Part shown: piece by piece, positions 35,541 through 45,469 of the stretch | Layout: each line of letters starts with the position of its first letter | Numbering within the stretch: position 1 is the stretch's first letter | DNA from: Endozoicomonas sp. G2_2 | GTDB taxonomy: Bacteria; Pseudomonadota; Gammaproteobacteria; Nevskiales; Salinisphaeraceae | Reading direction: 5' to 3' | Assembly: GCF_017744135.1 (NCBI RefSeq) | Contig: NZ_JAGHQU010000001.1 | Span: 310,001-374,000 of the forward strand | Length of the DNA stretch: 64,000 bases | Translations under genes and position numbers: made by a program | Notes under the pieces: model-generated | What the model was told of the DNA's origin: nothing | Seen by the model: only the letters and a program-made list of their open reading frames with translations | Databases searched by the model: none

Positions 35541-35796
35541 GCTAACCGACAGCGCGCGCAAGACGCTGAATAAGATCGACCCGCCAGTCGCACGGCGCAT
35601 ATCCACTTATCTGCGCGAGCGAATCGCGACTGCGGATGAGCCGCGAGATCTGGCGAAAAGCCTGCAGGGAGAACTGCGGCAATACTGGCGTTTTCGTGTC
35701 GGTGATTATCGCCTTGTATGCGATATTCAAGATGACGTTCTTCGGGTTCTGGTCATCCGTATTGCACATCGAAAGCATGTTTATCGCCGTCGGTAA
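35524..35796 (+). CDS. RelE/ParE-family toxin
   Basis: 90 residues, typical RelE size: AWRIELTDSARKTLNKIDP, helix RISTYLRERI, then LQGELRQYWRFRVGDYRLVCD and the C-terminal VIRIAHRKHVYRRR with basic residues that cut ribosome-bound mRNA in RelE enzymes. Its start is a TTG inside the antitoxin gene, which allows translational coupling. It lies 381 bp upstream of cas3. Confidence 0.85.
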   Translation: MAWRIELTDSARKTLNKIDPPVARRISTYLRERIATADEPRDLAKSLQGELRQYWRFRVGDYRLVCDIQDDVLRVLVIRIAHRKHVYRRR

Positions 35797-36176
35797 TCGC
35801 GCGAGCTGTGTTTCTGACTTGTCCTCGACGCATTCCGTTATAGGGTGAGTTCGCGTCGACACCGCCGGCTTGAGCGGGATTCGAGTGGTCGCGAGGGCCG
35901 AAGTTACAGCGGTTGGATATGGTTCGCTTCGTGATTGCCTAGTTGCGTTGAATCAAGGCCGGTCTCGCTTTCCCTGGGCTCTTGGGAGCGACGCGAGAGG
36001 GGTCGAAGTGCGCAGCAAAGCTCGGCTTATCAGTTGCCGTTTATTCGTAGGCCGCGCGAGACCCTGTTCCAGTGTTTGCCGCGTACGGTGAACGATTTAG
36101 ATTTTCCACTGGGTCGCGATATGACCCACCGTGAATGCAAAGGTGCGTGTAATTAGAAAAACAAGGATGATTTCTC
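35797..36176 (+). promoter_or_regulatory. cas3 upstream region
   Basis: 380 bp without a supportable gene (two short open frames lack ribosome sites). It contains the dyad TGGGTC / GACCCA (36110-36128) about 50 bp before cas3, and AAGGA 9 nt before the cas3 ATG. It presumably carries the cas3 promoter. Two weak matches to the first 6-7 nt of the mini-array spacer occur near 35960 and at 35993-35999. Confidence 0.4.
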
Positions 36177-38879
36177 ATGTTTTCTGGGGTGGGTGCTAAA
36201 AAGCAGACGACTGCTTTCTCTGCCTTGAGCCCTGCGGCGCGAGCGATATGGTCGAAGAGCGAAGCGGGCGACGGCGGCGGCCATGGCCTGCTCGCCCATA
36301 TGTTGGATGTGGCCGCTGTCGCCGAAACGCTCCTCGAGCGGGAGCCGAAGGCGACGCTGGCTTGGGCGAGCGATCGATTAGGATTGCCGCACAGTGGCTG
36401 CCTGCGCTGGATCGCCGCGGTTGCGGGCCTGCACGACTTCGGCAAGGCGATTCCCGGTTTCAACTGCAAGTGGCCCGCGGGATATGCCAGAGCGCAGGTT
36501 GCCGGGCTTGTATTTTCGACCACCGCTTGTCGGGTTGATAACCACTCGCAGGCGACGGCGGGCTTGCTTGCCGAGGCGCTATGCGAAAAGACGCAGGCCC
36601 ATCGGGGTTGGGTCCGGGGTGCAGTGCAGGCGATCGCAGCACACCACGGACGCCATTTCTCTGCGGACGAGCGAGCGCGCGGTAAGCCGTTAGGCGAGCC
36701 GGAGGGCTGGAAACAGGCGCGTCGTGAAATTCTTGATTTTTACTGGCGAACGCTTGCACCAGAAGATGAGCCCACCGGTGAAACACTGGACATGGTCGGC
36801 TTGAACTGGCTGGCTGGGCTTACGAGCATCGCTGACTGGATTGCCTCGAATACCGATTGGTTCGCGCTCGGCGAGCGTTGCGACGATTTGGCCGAGTATT
36901 ACGAGCACGCGAAAGAACTCGCCGAGGAAGCGCTGAAGCAGGCCGGTTGGCGTGCCGCGCAACCGTTGCTGCGCGAAGAGGCCGATGCCGGCGATCTGCT
37001 ATCGCGCATGTTCAAGCAAACGACCGTTCCCCGGCCTTTGCAGGCGGTGGGCGATGCGTTGCTGCGATCCGCGAGTGGGCCGAGTCTGATGCTGGTCGAA
37101 GCGCCCATGGGCGAGGGCAAGACCGAACTGGCCTATCTGGCGCACCTGCGGTTACAGGCAAGCAACGGACATCGTGGGCTGTATGTCGCCTTGCCCACGC
37201 AGGCCACGGGCAACGCGCTTTTTGGCCGGACGCAAAAGTTTCTCGAAGCATTCGCTCGCGGAGAGACCGACATCCAACTCGTGCATGGCGGTGCGGCCAT
37301 GAACGAGCAGGTGCGCCACCTGCGCGGCATCGCGAACGACGCCGAAGAAAGTCTGTCGGCTTCGGCCTGGTTCTCCCAGCGCCGGCGGCCGTTGTTGTCG
37401 GCCTACGGCGTTGGAACGGTGGATCAGGCGCTGCTCGGTACGCTCAATGTAAAGCATCACTTTGTGCGCCTGTGGGGGCTGGCGAACCGCGTGGTCGTGC
37501 TCGACGAAGTTCACGCCTACGACACCTATACCGGCGTGCTTATCGAGGCGCTGGTCCGGTGGCTCAAGGCAATGGGAAGCTCGGTCATTCTCATGAGTGC
37601 GACGTTGCCGCAGAAAAAGCGCGATAGTTTAGTCCGCGCCTGGGGCGCCGAGCCGGCTTCACTGCCCAAGTTGGATTACCCGCGGTTGGCCGTAATCGAT
37701 GCGCACGGCGCGCGCGGCGAATCGGTCGCGGCGCGCCCGCTGGCGTCAATTGCCCTGCACGGCCTGGATGAGTCGTTGGAGACGATGCGGGATCGGGCCG
37801 TCGCGTTATTGCAAGACGGGGGGTGTGGCGCGGTGATCGTCAACACCGTCGATCGGGCACAAACACTGTTTGGATTGCTGGAAGCGGCGGTCGCCAAGCA
37901 GGGCATCGAAATTGAACAAGTGCTGTTTCACGCGCGTTTCCCAGCCGATGAACGGGCCCGGCGAGAAAAGAGAGTCCTGGGCCTTTTCGGGAACACGCGC
38001 GACGAAGACAACGAGTGGCAACGGCCGTCCAGAGGCTTGCTGATCGCGACCCAGGTGGCCGAGCAATCGCTGGATTTGGATTTCGACTTCATGATCAGCG
38101 ATCTCGCGCCGATCGATCTGCTGCTGCAGCGCGCTGGCCGCATGCATCGCCACGATCGCACACGGCCCGAGGCCCATACCGAAGCGCGGCTATGGGTCGC
38201 GGGGCTGCATCAGGACCGACTCCCGTCGCTCAAGGAGACGGCCTGGGAGTATGTCTACGACCCGTACATCCTTGGCCACACCTGGGCATGCCTGCGCGAT
38301 GAACCGCGACTGGAGCTGCCCGCAGATATCGACCGCCTGGTCCAGCACGTCTATAGCGATCCGGAACTGCCCACGGATATCCATGAAAAGATTCGCGCTT
38401 TCATCGACATCGAATCTCTTGGTGCGCATCTGGGAACAGAGCAGGGCAAGCATCAGCAAGCGATCGATATTTCGCTGGATACGGAAGCCGAGCCGGCACG
38501 CGCGTATCAGAATAAGCCGTTCGGGAGTGACGATGAAGAGGGCATTCGTAACGTGACCCGCCTGGGGCCGGATTCTGTAAGCCTCGTGCCGATCCCTGTC
38601 ATCGCCGATCAGTGGACGGTGGACGGAACGACCATCGATCCCGAACGCCCCGCGAGCGATTCGATAGCCCGCGACCTATACAAACGCCAACTACGCATAT
38701 CGCGCAAGGCAGTGGTCGTGCACTGCCAGCAGACTGAATTGCCCGCCGCGTTTGCAGAACACCCGTTGCTCAAACACTTATACCCCATGCCGTTGATCGA
38801 CGGCCGTTGCGCGCTGGGTGGTCAGGCCATGCGGTTGGATGAGGCGTTGGGGCTCGTCTACGAGGACCAGAAGAAATGA
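36177..38879 (+). CDS. cas3: Type I-E CRISPR helicase-nuclease Cas3
   Basis: 900 residues, close to E. coli Cas3. The N-terminal HD nuclease has histidines in GGHGLLAHMLDVAA and the HD pair in AGLHDFGKAIPGF (residues 87-88). A superfamily 2 helicase follows: Walker A in EAPMGEGKTELAY (near 310), box II in VVLDEVHAYDTY (near 443), motif III SATLP (near 472) and motif VI QRAGRMHRHDR. Cascade recruits it to unwind and degrade the target. A separate 218-bp gap and a hairpin divide it from the cascade operon. Confidence 0.96.
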   Translation: MFSGVGAKKQTTAFSALSPAARAIWSKSEAGDGGGHGLLAHMLDVAAVAETLLEREPKATLAWASDRLGLPHSGCLRWIAAVAGLHDFGKAIPGFNCKWPAGYARAQVAGLVFSTTACRVDNHSQATAGLLAEALCEKTQAHRGWVRGAVQAIAAHHGRHFSADERARGKPLGEPEGWKQARREILDFYWRTLAPEDEPTGETLDMVGLNWLAGLTSIADWIASNTDWFALGERCDDLAEYYEHAKELAEEALKQAGWRAAQPLLREEADAGDLLSRMFKQTTVPRPLQAVGDALLRSASGPSLMLVEAPMGEGKTELAYLAHLRLQASNGHRGLYVALPTQATGNALFGRTQKFLEAFARGETDIQLVHGGAAMNEQVRHLRGIANDAEESLSASAWFSQRRRPLLSAYGVGTVDQALLGTLNVKHHFVRLWGLANRVVVLDEVHAYDTYTGVLIEALVRWLKAMGSSVILMSATLPQKKRDSLVRAWGAEPASLPKLDYPRLAVIDAHGARGESVAARPLASIALHGLDESLETMRDRAVALLQDGGCGAVIVNTVDRAQTLFGLLEAAVAKQGIEIEQVLFHARFPADERARREKRVLGLFGNTRDEDNEWQRPSRGLLIATQVAEQSLDLDFDFMISDLAPIDLLLQRAGRMHRHDRTRPEAHTEARLWVAGLHQDRLPSLKETAWEYVYDPYILGHTWACLRDEPRLELPADIDRLVQHVYSDPELPTDIHEKIRAFIDIESLGAHLGTEQGKHQQAIDISLDTEAEPARAYQNKPFGSDDEEGIRNVTRLGPDSVSLVPIPVIADQWTVDGTTIDPERPASDSIARDLYKRQLRISRKAVVVHCQQTELPAAFAEHPLLKHLYPMPLIDGRCALGGQAMRLDEALGLVYEDQKK

Positions 38880-38902
38880 GGGGAAGATCGTGTCTTCCCC
38901 TC
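38878..38902 (+). terminator. Hairpin overlapping the cas3 stop
   Basis: 10-bp perfect stem GAGGGGAAGA / TCTTCCCCTC with a 5-nt loop, beginning within the cas3 stop codon. No U-run follows. It may terminate or stabilise the cas3 transcript and separates it from the cascade genes. Confidence 0.5.
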
Positions 38903-38931
38903 GTCGACCCCGCTTGCGTGGGGAGTATGTC
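38903..38931 (+). repeat. Possible degenerate CRISPR repeat upstream of cas8e
   Basis: 29-nt window with the repeat-like hairpin CCCCGC, loop TTGC, GTGGGG at the correct place. It matches the diverged mini-array repeat at about 16 of 29 positions, almost all in the stem. It may be a repeat relic or just a GC hairpin. Confidence 0.3.
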
Positions 38932-38940
38932 GCTCATGCG

Positions 38941-38969
38941 TTGACTCGAAACGTCTACGCGGTTCATCT
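38941..38969 (+). promoter_or_regulatory. Possible promoter of the cascade operon
   Basis: TTGACT (38941-38946), 17-bp gap, then TCATCT. Good -35, weak -10. It lies about 130 bp before the cas8e start in the gap between cas3 and cas8e. Confidence 0.3.
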
Positions 38970-39097
38970 CTGCGTTTGCAGAGCAACACAATGATAAGTG
39001 CTTCGTATACATCGGAGGAGAGCTGCTCAAAAAGACTACGCTTGTAGTTTAGGAAGAACGAGTGCTAAATTCGATTTGGATCGGGGGAGAAAACGCG

Positions 39098-40729
39098 ATG
39101 AACAGCGTGACTCATACAAGCGCAAAAGATGCGCAAAGCGCGACACCGCCTGCCTACAGCCTGTTGCACGAACCTTGGCTATCCGTGCGCTTGGCGAGCG
39201 GTACGGTGACAACGCTCGGATTGCTGGAGAGCTTCGAGCGCAGCCGAGAAATCGTCGCGCTGGCTGAAACCGTGCCGCCCAATCTGGTCGCCCAATATCG
39301 GTTGCTGCTGGCGATTACGCACCGTGCGTTGAGCCAGAAGTTCGGGCGTTGGACGGAAGCCGATCGCGCAAGCTGGTATCGCACCGGATTTCCGCACAAT
39401 GCCGTCCGAGCCTATCTCGAGCAGTGGCAGGAACACTTCTGGCTGTTTCACCCCCAGCATCCGTTCATGCAGGTGGCCGTGCTCGAAAGCTCGGATAAGA
39501 CCCGAGACAAGCAGAAGCCGTGGACCCAGATTTCGCTGGGCAGCAGTAACGGCAATACACCCGTGGTGTTCGATCACGCCTTCGATACGCAGCCGGCGGA
39601 AATTACCCCGGCCGAGGCCGTCAATACGTTGCTGGGGTTTCTACAGTTCACGCCCGGCGGACTCGTTAAGGTGTTTCGCGGTTCGGACAAGGCCGGCGCG
39701 CTCGCCAATACGGCGGCCGCGATTCCGCTAGGCAACAATCTGGCCGAAACGCTGGCGCTTTGCCTGCATCCGCCGGAAACGCGATCGGACGGTTGGGACG
39801 ATCTGCCGAGCTGGGAGCGCGAGCCACTGACCGAAAGTCAGTTGTCCGGCGATCCCGTTTTTGCCAGTGGTCCGAATGATCGCTACACGCGCCAGAGCCG
39901 TGCGGTACTGCTTTTGCGCGAGAGCAACGGTAATGTGCGCTGGTTGCGTTTCGGCGCCGGCATGGCGCTGGCCGACAGCGAAGGACAACCCGACCCCATG
40001 GCCAGTTTTCGCGCCGGCCAGAAAGGGCCGGTACGTATCACCTTTAGCGAAGGCCGGGCGGCCTGGCGCGACCTGCCGGCCTTGGTGCCCGGCCCCACGG
40101 ACGAAAACGTAAACCGCCGGCCGGCCGCCGTGATCAGCTACGCGGCGAGCCTGCATGACGAACTTGGCGTGGGGTCGGGCGACTATCAGCCTTTGCTCGT
40201 TGCCGGTGTGGCTGGCGAGCCGGGAAGGCCGGCTAAGCTTGTTCGGTGGCGCATGGAGCAGATCGCTTTGCCCGCGAATCTGCTCGGCGATCCCGACCGT
40301 TCTCAGTTGCTCAAGGCCATGGTTGGCGATGCGGATACCGTATTCCGCGATCTGCGTTGGCTGGCGCAACGGATGCTGACCGAGAGCCTGCCCGATCCCG
40401 GTCATCCGGATACCCGCGCGAAAGCGCAGGGTTTGCTGGCAGCCGGACCGCTGTCCCCAACGTATTTCGCCGTCGCAGAACGTGCCTTGCCCGATCTCAT
40501 GTATCAGCTCGGCATGGGTGATTTTGATGCCGCGGAAGAACACTGGGCCGTGACATTGCGCGGGGCCGTGTTCGCGGCGTGGCGGAGCGTTGTCGCCGGT
40601 CTGGGCAGCACGCCCCGCGGCTTGCGCGCGGAGGCGCGTTATTTTCCGCGGCTGTTCGGGGTGCTCGATAAGCACGGACTCAAGACCGACGAAGCCGATA
40701 ACCCGCCGCAAACCGGAGTGATGTCATGA
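39098..40729 (+). CDS. cas8e: Cascade large subunit Cas8e (Cse1/CasA)
   Basis: 543 residues. N-terminal YSLLHEPWLSVRLASG, FWLFHPQHPFMQV, and a C-terminal helical bundle from about residue 390. It recognises the PAM and recruits Cas3. I see only one cysteine, so the zinc-binding cysteine set of the E. coli protein is absent. ATG at 39098 follows GGGGGAG; a GTG at 39062 with AGGAAG upstream is an alternative start. It overlaps cse2 by 4 nt. Confidence 0.95.
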   Translation: MNSVTHTSAKDAQSATPPAYSLLHEPWLSVRLASGTVTTLGLLESFERSREIVALAETVPPNLVAQYRLLLAITHRALSQKFGRWTEADRASWYRTGFPHNAVRAYLEQWQEHFWLFHPQHPFMQVAVLESSDKTRDKQKPWTQISLGSSNGNTPVVFDHAFDTQPAEITPAEAVNTLLGFLQFTPGGLVKVFRGSDKAGALANTAAAIPLGNNLAETLALCLHPPETRSDGWDDLPSWEREPLTESQLSGDPVFASGPNDRYTRQSRAVLLLRESNGNVRWLRFGAGMALADSEGQPDPMASFRAGQKGPVRITFSEGRAAWRDLPALVPGPTDENVNRRPAAVISYAASLHDELGVGSGDYQPLLVAGVAGEPGRPAKLVRWRMEQIALPANLLGDPDRSQLLKAMVGDADTVFRDLRWLAQRMLTESLPDPGHPDTRAKAQGLLAAGPLSPTYFAVAERALPDLMYQLGMGDFDAAEEHWAVTLRGAVFAAWRSVVAGLGSTPRGLRAEARYFPRLFGVLDKHGLKTDEADNPPQTGVMS

Positions 40730-41805
40730 GTTCTCACGCCCAGGCATTCATCGACTATTTGCAGCAGCTCCGAGAGGTCGATCGGGGCGCCATCGCGGCC
40801 CTACGTCATAGCGCGGCTTTCGAGCTGGGTCGCGATCCCAGTGTGTTTCCCTACGTTGAAGATTTTGCGGGTAAGAATCGCGCGTCCGACGATCCGTACC
40901 GGCTGGCGTTATACGAGGCGGCGGCGCTATATGCACGTCATCCGGCGCATCGACCGGTCACGTTTGCGAGCGCGTTCGGCGCGCTCCGGCGTGAACGCGA
41001 TAACCCGAGTATCGAACAGCGCTTCGTGACGTTGCTCGCCGCCGACAAGGAGCAGGTTTTTCCGCGGCTGCGTCAGGCCGTCGATCTTCTCGCCGCGGAC
41101 GATTACGGGTTGAATTATGTCCAGCTGATTAGCGATCTGGCGGATTGGCTCGCGTACGACGCGAACGCATTGCGGAAGCGTCGCTTATGCCAGACCTGGG
41201 GCCGCGATTTCTATCGCGCCGCATTGTCCGATCAAGCTCAGCATCGGCAGACCGGGCCCGAAGCATTTGTTGATTATCTCGAGGGGCTGGCAAGGGATAA
41301 ATCGAACGCGAGCGCGATGGCGCGCTTGCGCCGCAGCCTGACATACCCGCCCGGTGAAGACCCGCAGGTATTCGCACTAGTCGAGCCGTTTATCGATCCC
41401 GATTGGTCCCACGCCGATTCGCGGCGCCGCGCCCGATATCTTTTGGCCGGTCTGTTCGCCATGCACCCGGAGCATTATCCAGGTCGCCGCTTCGCCTCGG
41501 CCTTGAACCGGTTGGCGCGCCAACACACTGCGGACAGCGAGGGCATCGAACGCCGATTCATCGCGCTGCTCGGGGCCTCGCCCGATACGGTGGATGGCCA
41601 TCTGCGCCAGGCCATGTTTCGGCTGCAAGACACGCAGATTGGCTATGACGCAATTCAGCTACTCAAAGACTTATCGGTCTGGATACGACGCACACCGAAC
41701 ATCGCGCAACTCGACCGACTCCGGCAGCAGTGGGCGCGGGACTTCTACTGGATACCGCGCGCAGACGAACCGACATCCCAACCAAAACAAACCGAGGGGG
41801 CCTAG
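40726..41805 (+). CDS. cse2: Tandem-duplicated Cascade small subunit Cse2 (Cas11/CasB), fused dimer
   Basis: 359 residues, about twice the normal 160-200. Two complete Cse2 domains lie in one chain: residues 6-164 and 179-343, offset 173, joined by a 14-residue Gln-rich linker (SDQAQHRQTG). Shared landmarks, first/second copy: AFIDYL/AFVDYL, DPSVFPYVEDF/DPQVFALVEPF, HPAH/HPEH, FASAFGALRR/FASALNRLAR, IEQRFVTLL/IERRFIALL, LRQAVDLL/LRQAMFRL, QLISDLADW/QLLKDLSVW, WGRDFY/WARDFY. The copies are clearly diverged, so the event is old and both are under selection. In E. coli Cascade two separate Cse2 chains form the belly; here one chain could supply both. Spacing to neighbours is tight (4-nt overlap upstream, 2 nt downstream). 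Confidence 0.93.
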   Translation: MSSHAQAFIDYLQQLREVDRGAIAALRHSAAFELGRDPSVFPYVEDFAGKNRASDDPYRLALYEAAALYARHPAHRPVTFASAFGALRRERDNPSIEQRFVTLLAADKEQVFPRLRQAVDLLAADDYGLNYVQLISDLADWLAYDANALRKRRLCQTWGRDFYRAALSDQAQHRQTGPEAFVDYLEGLARDKSNASAMARLRRSLTYPPGEDPQVFALVEPFIDPDWSHADSRRRARYLLAGLFAMHPEHYPGRRFASALNRLARQHTADSEGIERRFIALLGASPDTVDGHLRQAMFRLQDTQIGYDAIQLLKDLSVWIRRTPNIAQLDRLRQQWARDFYWIPRADEPTSQPKQTEGA

Positions 41806-41807
41806 CC

Positions 41808-42953
41808 ATGCGTGCATTCATCGAATTCCACATCATCCAGAATTTCGCGCCGTCGAATCTCAATCGCGACGATACGGGTGCACCCAAGGACGCTATCTTT
41901 GGCGGTCATCGGCGTGCGCGCATCAGTAGTCAGTGCTTCAAGCGTGCTACCCGCCTCGCGACCGCCGAATACGATCTGATTGATGCCGCCCACCGCGGCA
42001 TACGAACCAAGCGACTCAAGGGGTTGTTGATCGAGCGCCTCGCCGAGCGCGATCCGGAGGAAGCTGCCGCAAAGATCGAAAGCGCGCTTGCGGCGGCCGG
42101 GCTGAGCCTGTCCAAGAAGGACGCCGAGAAGACCGAATATCTATTGTTTCTCGGCGAGAAAGAGGTCGCCGGTTTTGCCGCATTGATCGACGAGCATTGG
42201 GACGAGCTCGCCACGGTGGACGCCAGTCAGAACAAGAAGCAACGCAAGGCGGCGGCGCCGCCCGCAGTCGGCAAGAAGGCTAAGGCGCTGCTCGACGGCG
42301 GCAAGGCCGTCGATATCGCCCTGTTCGGACGGATGTTGGCGGATCTGCCGGCCGTCAACCAGGATGCGGCCTGTCAGGTTGCTCATGCGCTGAGCACGCA
42401 CCGGGTCGAGCGTGAATTCGACTACTACACCGCGGTCGACGATCGCGGTGGCGAAGACGATACCGGCGCCGACATGATCGGCCAGATCGAATTCAACTCG
42501 GCGACGCTCTATCGCTACGCCGTGCTCGATCTTGCCAAGCTGACCGCCAACTTGCAGGGCGATCGAGAATTGGCGCTCTCGGCGGTCGAGGCATTTACCA
42601 CGGCATTCGTGCGTGCCGTACCCAGCGGCAAACAGAACACGTTCGCGGCGCACAACGCGCCGGACTTCATCGGCGTCAGCTTACGGCATGTGGCGCCCAT
42701 GAACCTCGCCAATGCGTTCGAAAAGCCGGTTGCCAGCGATATCAAGCACTCGCTCACCGAGCAGTCGGTGCAGCGATTGAAAGCGGCGGATGAAAAGCTT
42801 TCAGCCGTCTATAGCGACGGTAACGACGAGTGGCTTTACCTCGATCTCACCGGCCAGTGGGCACAAGACAGCGATAAAGGTGAAGCCCAGCCCAACCTGG
42901 TCGCGCTCGCCCAACGTGTGCGTGGGTTGGCGGAGACGGCGCTGGAGGCTTAG
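41808..42953 (+). CDS. cas7e: Cascade backbone subunit Cas7e (Cse4/CasC)
   Basis: 381 residues. N-terminal FIEFHIIQNFAPSNLNRDDTGAPKDAIFGG and RISSQCFKRATR are the strongly conserved I-E Cas7 region; GQIEFNSATLYRYAVLD and SGKQNTFAAHNAPD follow. Six copies normally form the crRNA-binding backbone. A Lys/Ala-rich insertion (NKKQRKAAAPPAVGKKAKA, near 145-165) may be a flexible loop. GGGGG precedes the ATG. Confidence 0.96.
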   Translation: MRAFIEFHIIQNFAPSNLNRDDTGAPKDAIFGGHRRARISSQCFKRATRLATAEYDLIDAAHRGIRTKRLKGLLIERLAERDPEEAAAKIESALAAAGLSLSKKDAEKTEYLLFLGEKEVAGFAALIDEHWDELATVDASQNKKQRKAAAPPAVGKKAKALLDGGKAVDIALFGRMLADLPAVNQDAACQVAHALSTHRVEREFDYYTAVDDRGGEDDTGADMIGQIEFNSATLYRYAVLDLAKLTANLQGDRELALSAVEAFTTAFVRAVPSGKQNTFAAHNAPDFIGVSLRHVAPMNLANAFEKPVASDIKHSLTEQSVQRLKAADEKLSAVYSDGNDEWLYLDLTGQWAQDSDKGEAQPNLVALAQRVRGLAETALEA

Positions 42954-42955
42954 TC

Positions 42956-43642
42956 ATGGCGACGTTATTGCTGCGCCTAGAAGGACCAATGCAATCCTGG
43001 GGTACGACCAGCCGCTTCGACGAGCGCGACACGCAGCTCGAGCCGTCCAAATCGGGGGTGCTGGGCCTGGTGTGCGCTGCCCTCGGGCGCGATCGCGCGG
43101 AAGCCGTAGACGATCTCGCTGCGTTGCGCATGGCAGTTCGAGTCGATCGTGAAGGCGTGCCGATGCGCGATTATCACACGGCAACCGGCGTGGTCGTGGC
43201 CTCCTCCGGCAAGCCCGATATGGGTCGTACCGTGGTCAGCCAGCGTTACTACCTATCGGACGCGGTCTTTCTCGTGGCGCTGGAAGGCGATCGGCAATTG
43301 CTGACCGAAATCCATGCTGCGCTGCGTTCGCCGCACTGGCCTCTGTGTTTGGGGCGCAAGAGTTTCACACCGTCGATGCCCGTCTATCTGCCGGATGGGC
43401 TCGTAGACGAAGATCTGTGGTCCGCGCTCGAAAACCGTGCGCCGCTCGTATCGTCGAATCGTGCCGAGTCCGGCGCTCGGTCGGTCACGCGCCGTGTCGT
43501 CATTGAAGACCCGGAAGAGGGCGCGGTTCGCCTGGACCAGCCGGTCGCGCCGTTCGCCGCACGCCGTTTCGGGCCGCGTTTCATCAAGACGTTCGATCTG
43601 GCATGGGAGGTCAGCGATGTACCTGACACGACTCACGCTTGA
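42956..43642 (+). CDS. cas5e: Cascade subunit Cas5e (CasD)
   Basis: 228 residues. The RAMP fold begins LLLRLEGPMQSWGTTSRFDERDT, the I-E Cas5 signature, with LGRKSFTPSMPVYL in the middle. It caps the 5' handle of the crRNA and contacts Cas8e. Its 3' end overlaps cas6e by 26 nt. Confidence 0.95.
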   Translation: MATLLLRLEGPMQSWGTTSRFDERDTQLEPSKSGVLGLVCAALGRDRAEAVDDLAALRMAVRVDREGVPMRDYHTATGVVVASSGKPDMGRTVVSQRYYLSDAVFLVALEGDRQLLTEIHAALRSPHWPLCLGRKSFTPSMPVYLPDGLVDEDLWSALENRAPLVSSNRAESGARSVTRRVVIEDPEEGAVRLDQPVAPFAARRFGPRFIKTFDLAWEVSDVPDTTHA

Positions 43643-44219
43643 TCTGCGCAATGCGGCCGTACGGCGCGATCTGTCCGATGCCTATGATATGCACCGATCT
43701 CTGGTACGCGCGTTCGTGTCGGATGACGAGCAGTCACCGCCGCGTTTCCTTTGGCGAGTTGAGCCCGAATCCGTCTGGCGCGATCCGATAGTTCTCGTGC
43801 AATCTCGGGCTGAACCCGATTGGTCGGTATTTTCGTCATCCGGTTATTTCAAGAAACCGCCGGCAACCAAGACGATTGATCTCGCGGCGTTGGTCGAGAC
43901 CGGGCGACTTTACCGTTTTCGTTTGTTTGCGAACCCGACAGTGACGCAGCAAGGCAAGCGCTACGGCTTGTCGTCGGAAGACGAGCAGAATGCATGGCTC
44001 GAACGTAAAGGCGCCAAGTGTGGTTTTAGCATCGAGACTGCGTTGGTTACCTCCACCGATATCGTTCACTTGCGCGGAAACGACATCTGTCTGCAGCAAA
44101 CCTGTTTCGAAGGCGTATTGCGCGCGACCGACGAGTCGGCGCTGGAAGATGCTGTGGAAAGCGGCATTGGTCCCGGCAAGGCGTTCGGACTGGGGATGCT
44201 GAGTCTCTCGCCGCGTTGA
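43617..44219 (+). CDS. cas6e: crRNA endonuclease Cas6e (Cse3/CasE)
   Basis: 200 residues. The N-terminal RAMP domain contains SDAYDMHRSLVRAF with the probable catalytic His26, and the C-terminal glycine-rich loop is ESGIGPGKAFGLGMLSL. It cuts at the base of the repeat hairpin and remains bound. The main repeats here have a CCCCGC/GCGGGG stem that it should recognise, and so does R2 of the mini-array. Confidence 0.95.
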   Translation: MYLTRLTLDLRNAAVRRDLSDAYDMHRSLVRAFVSDDEQSPPRFLWRVEPESVWRDPIVLVQSRAEPDWSVFSSSGYFKKPPATKTIDLAALVETGRLYRFRLFANPTVTQQGKRYGLSSEDEQNAWLERKGAKCGFSIETALVTSTDIVHLRGNDICLQQTCFEGVLRATDESALEDAVESGIGPGKAFGLGMLSLSPR

Positions 44220-44247
44220 CTATGACCATGATCTACTGCGTTTTGGC

Positions 44248-45469
<1,222 letters not shown>

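Noticed and set aside
35870-36156. Two 73-residue frames before cas3
   Set aside because: No ribosome site, no domain, overlapping each other in different frames, Arg/Ser-rich composition.
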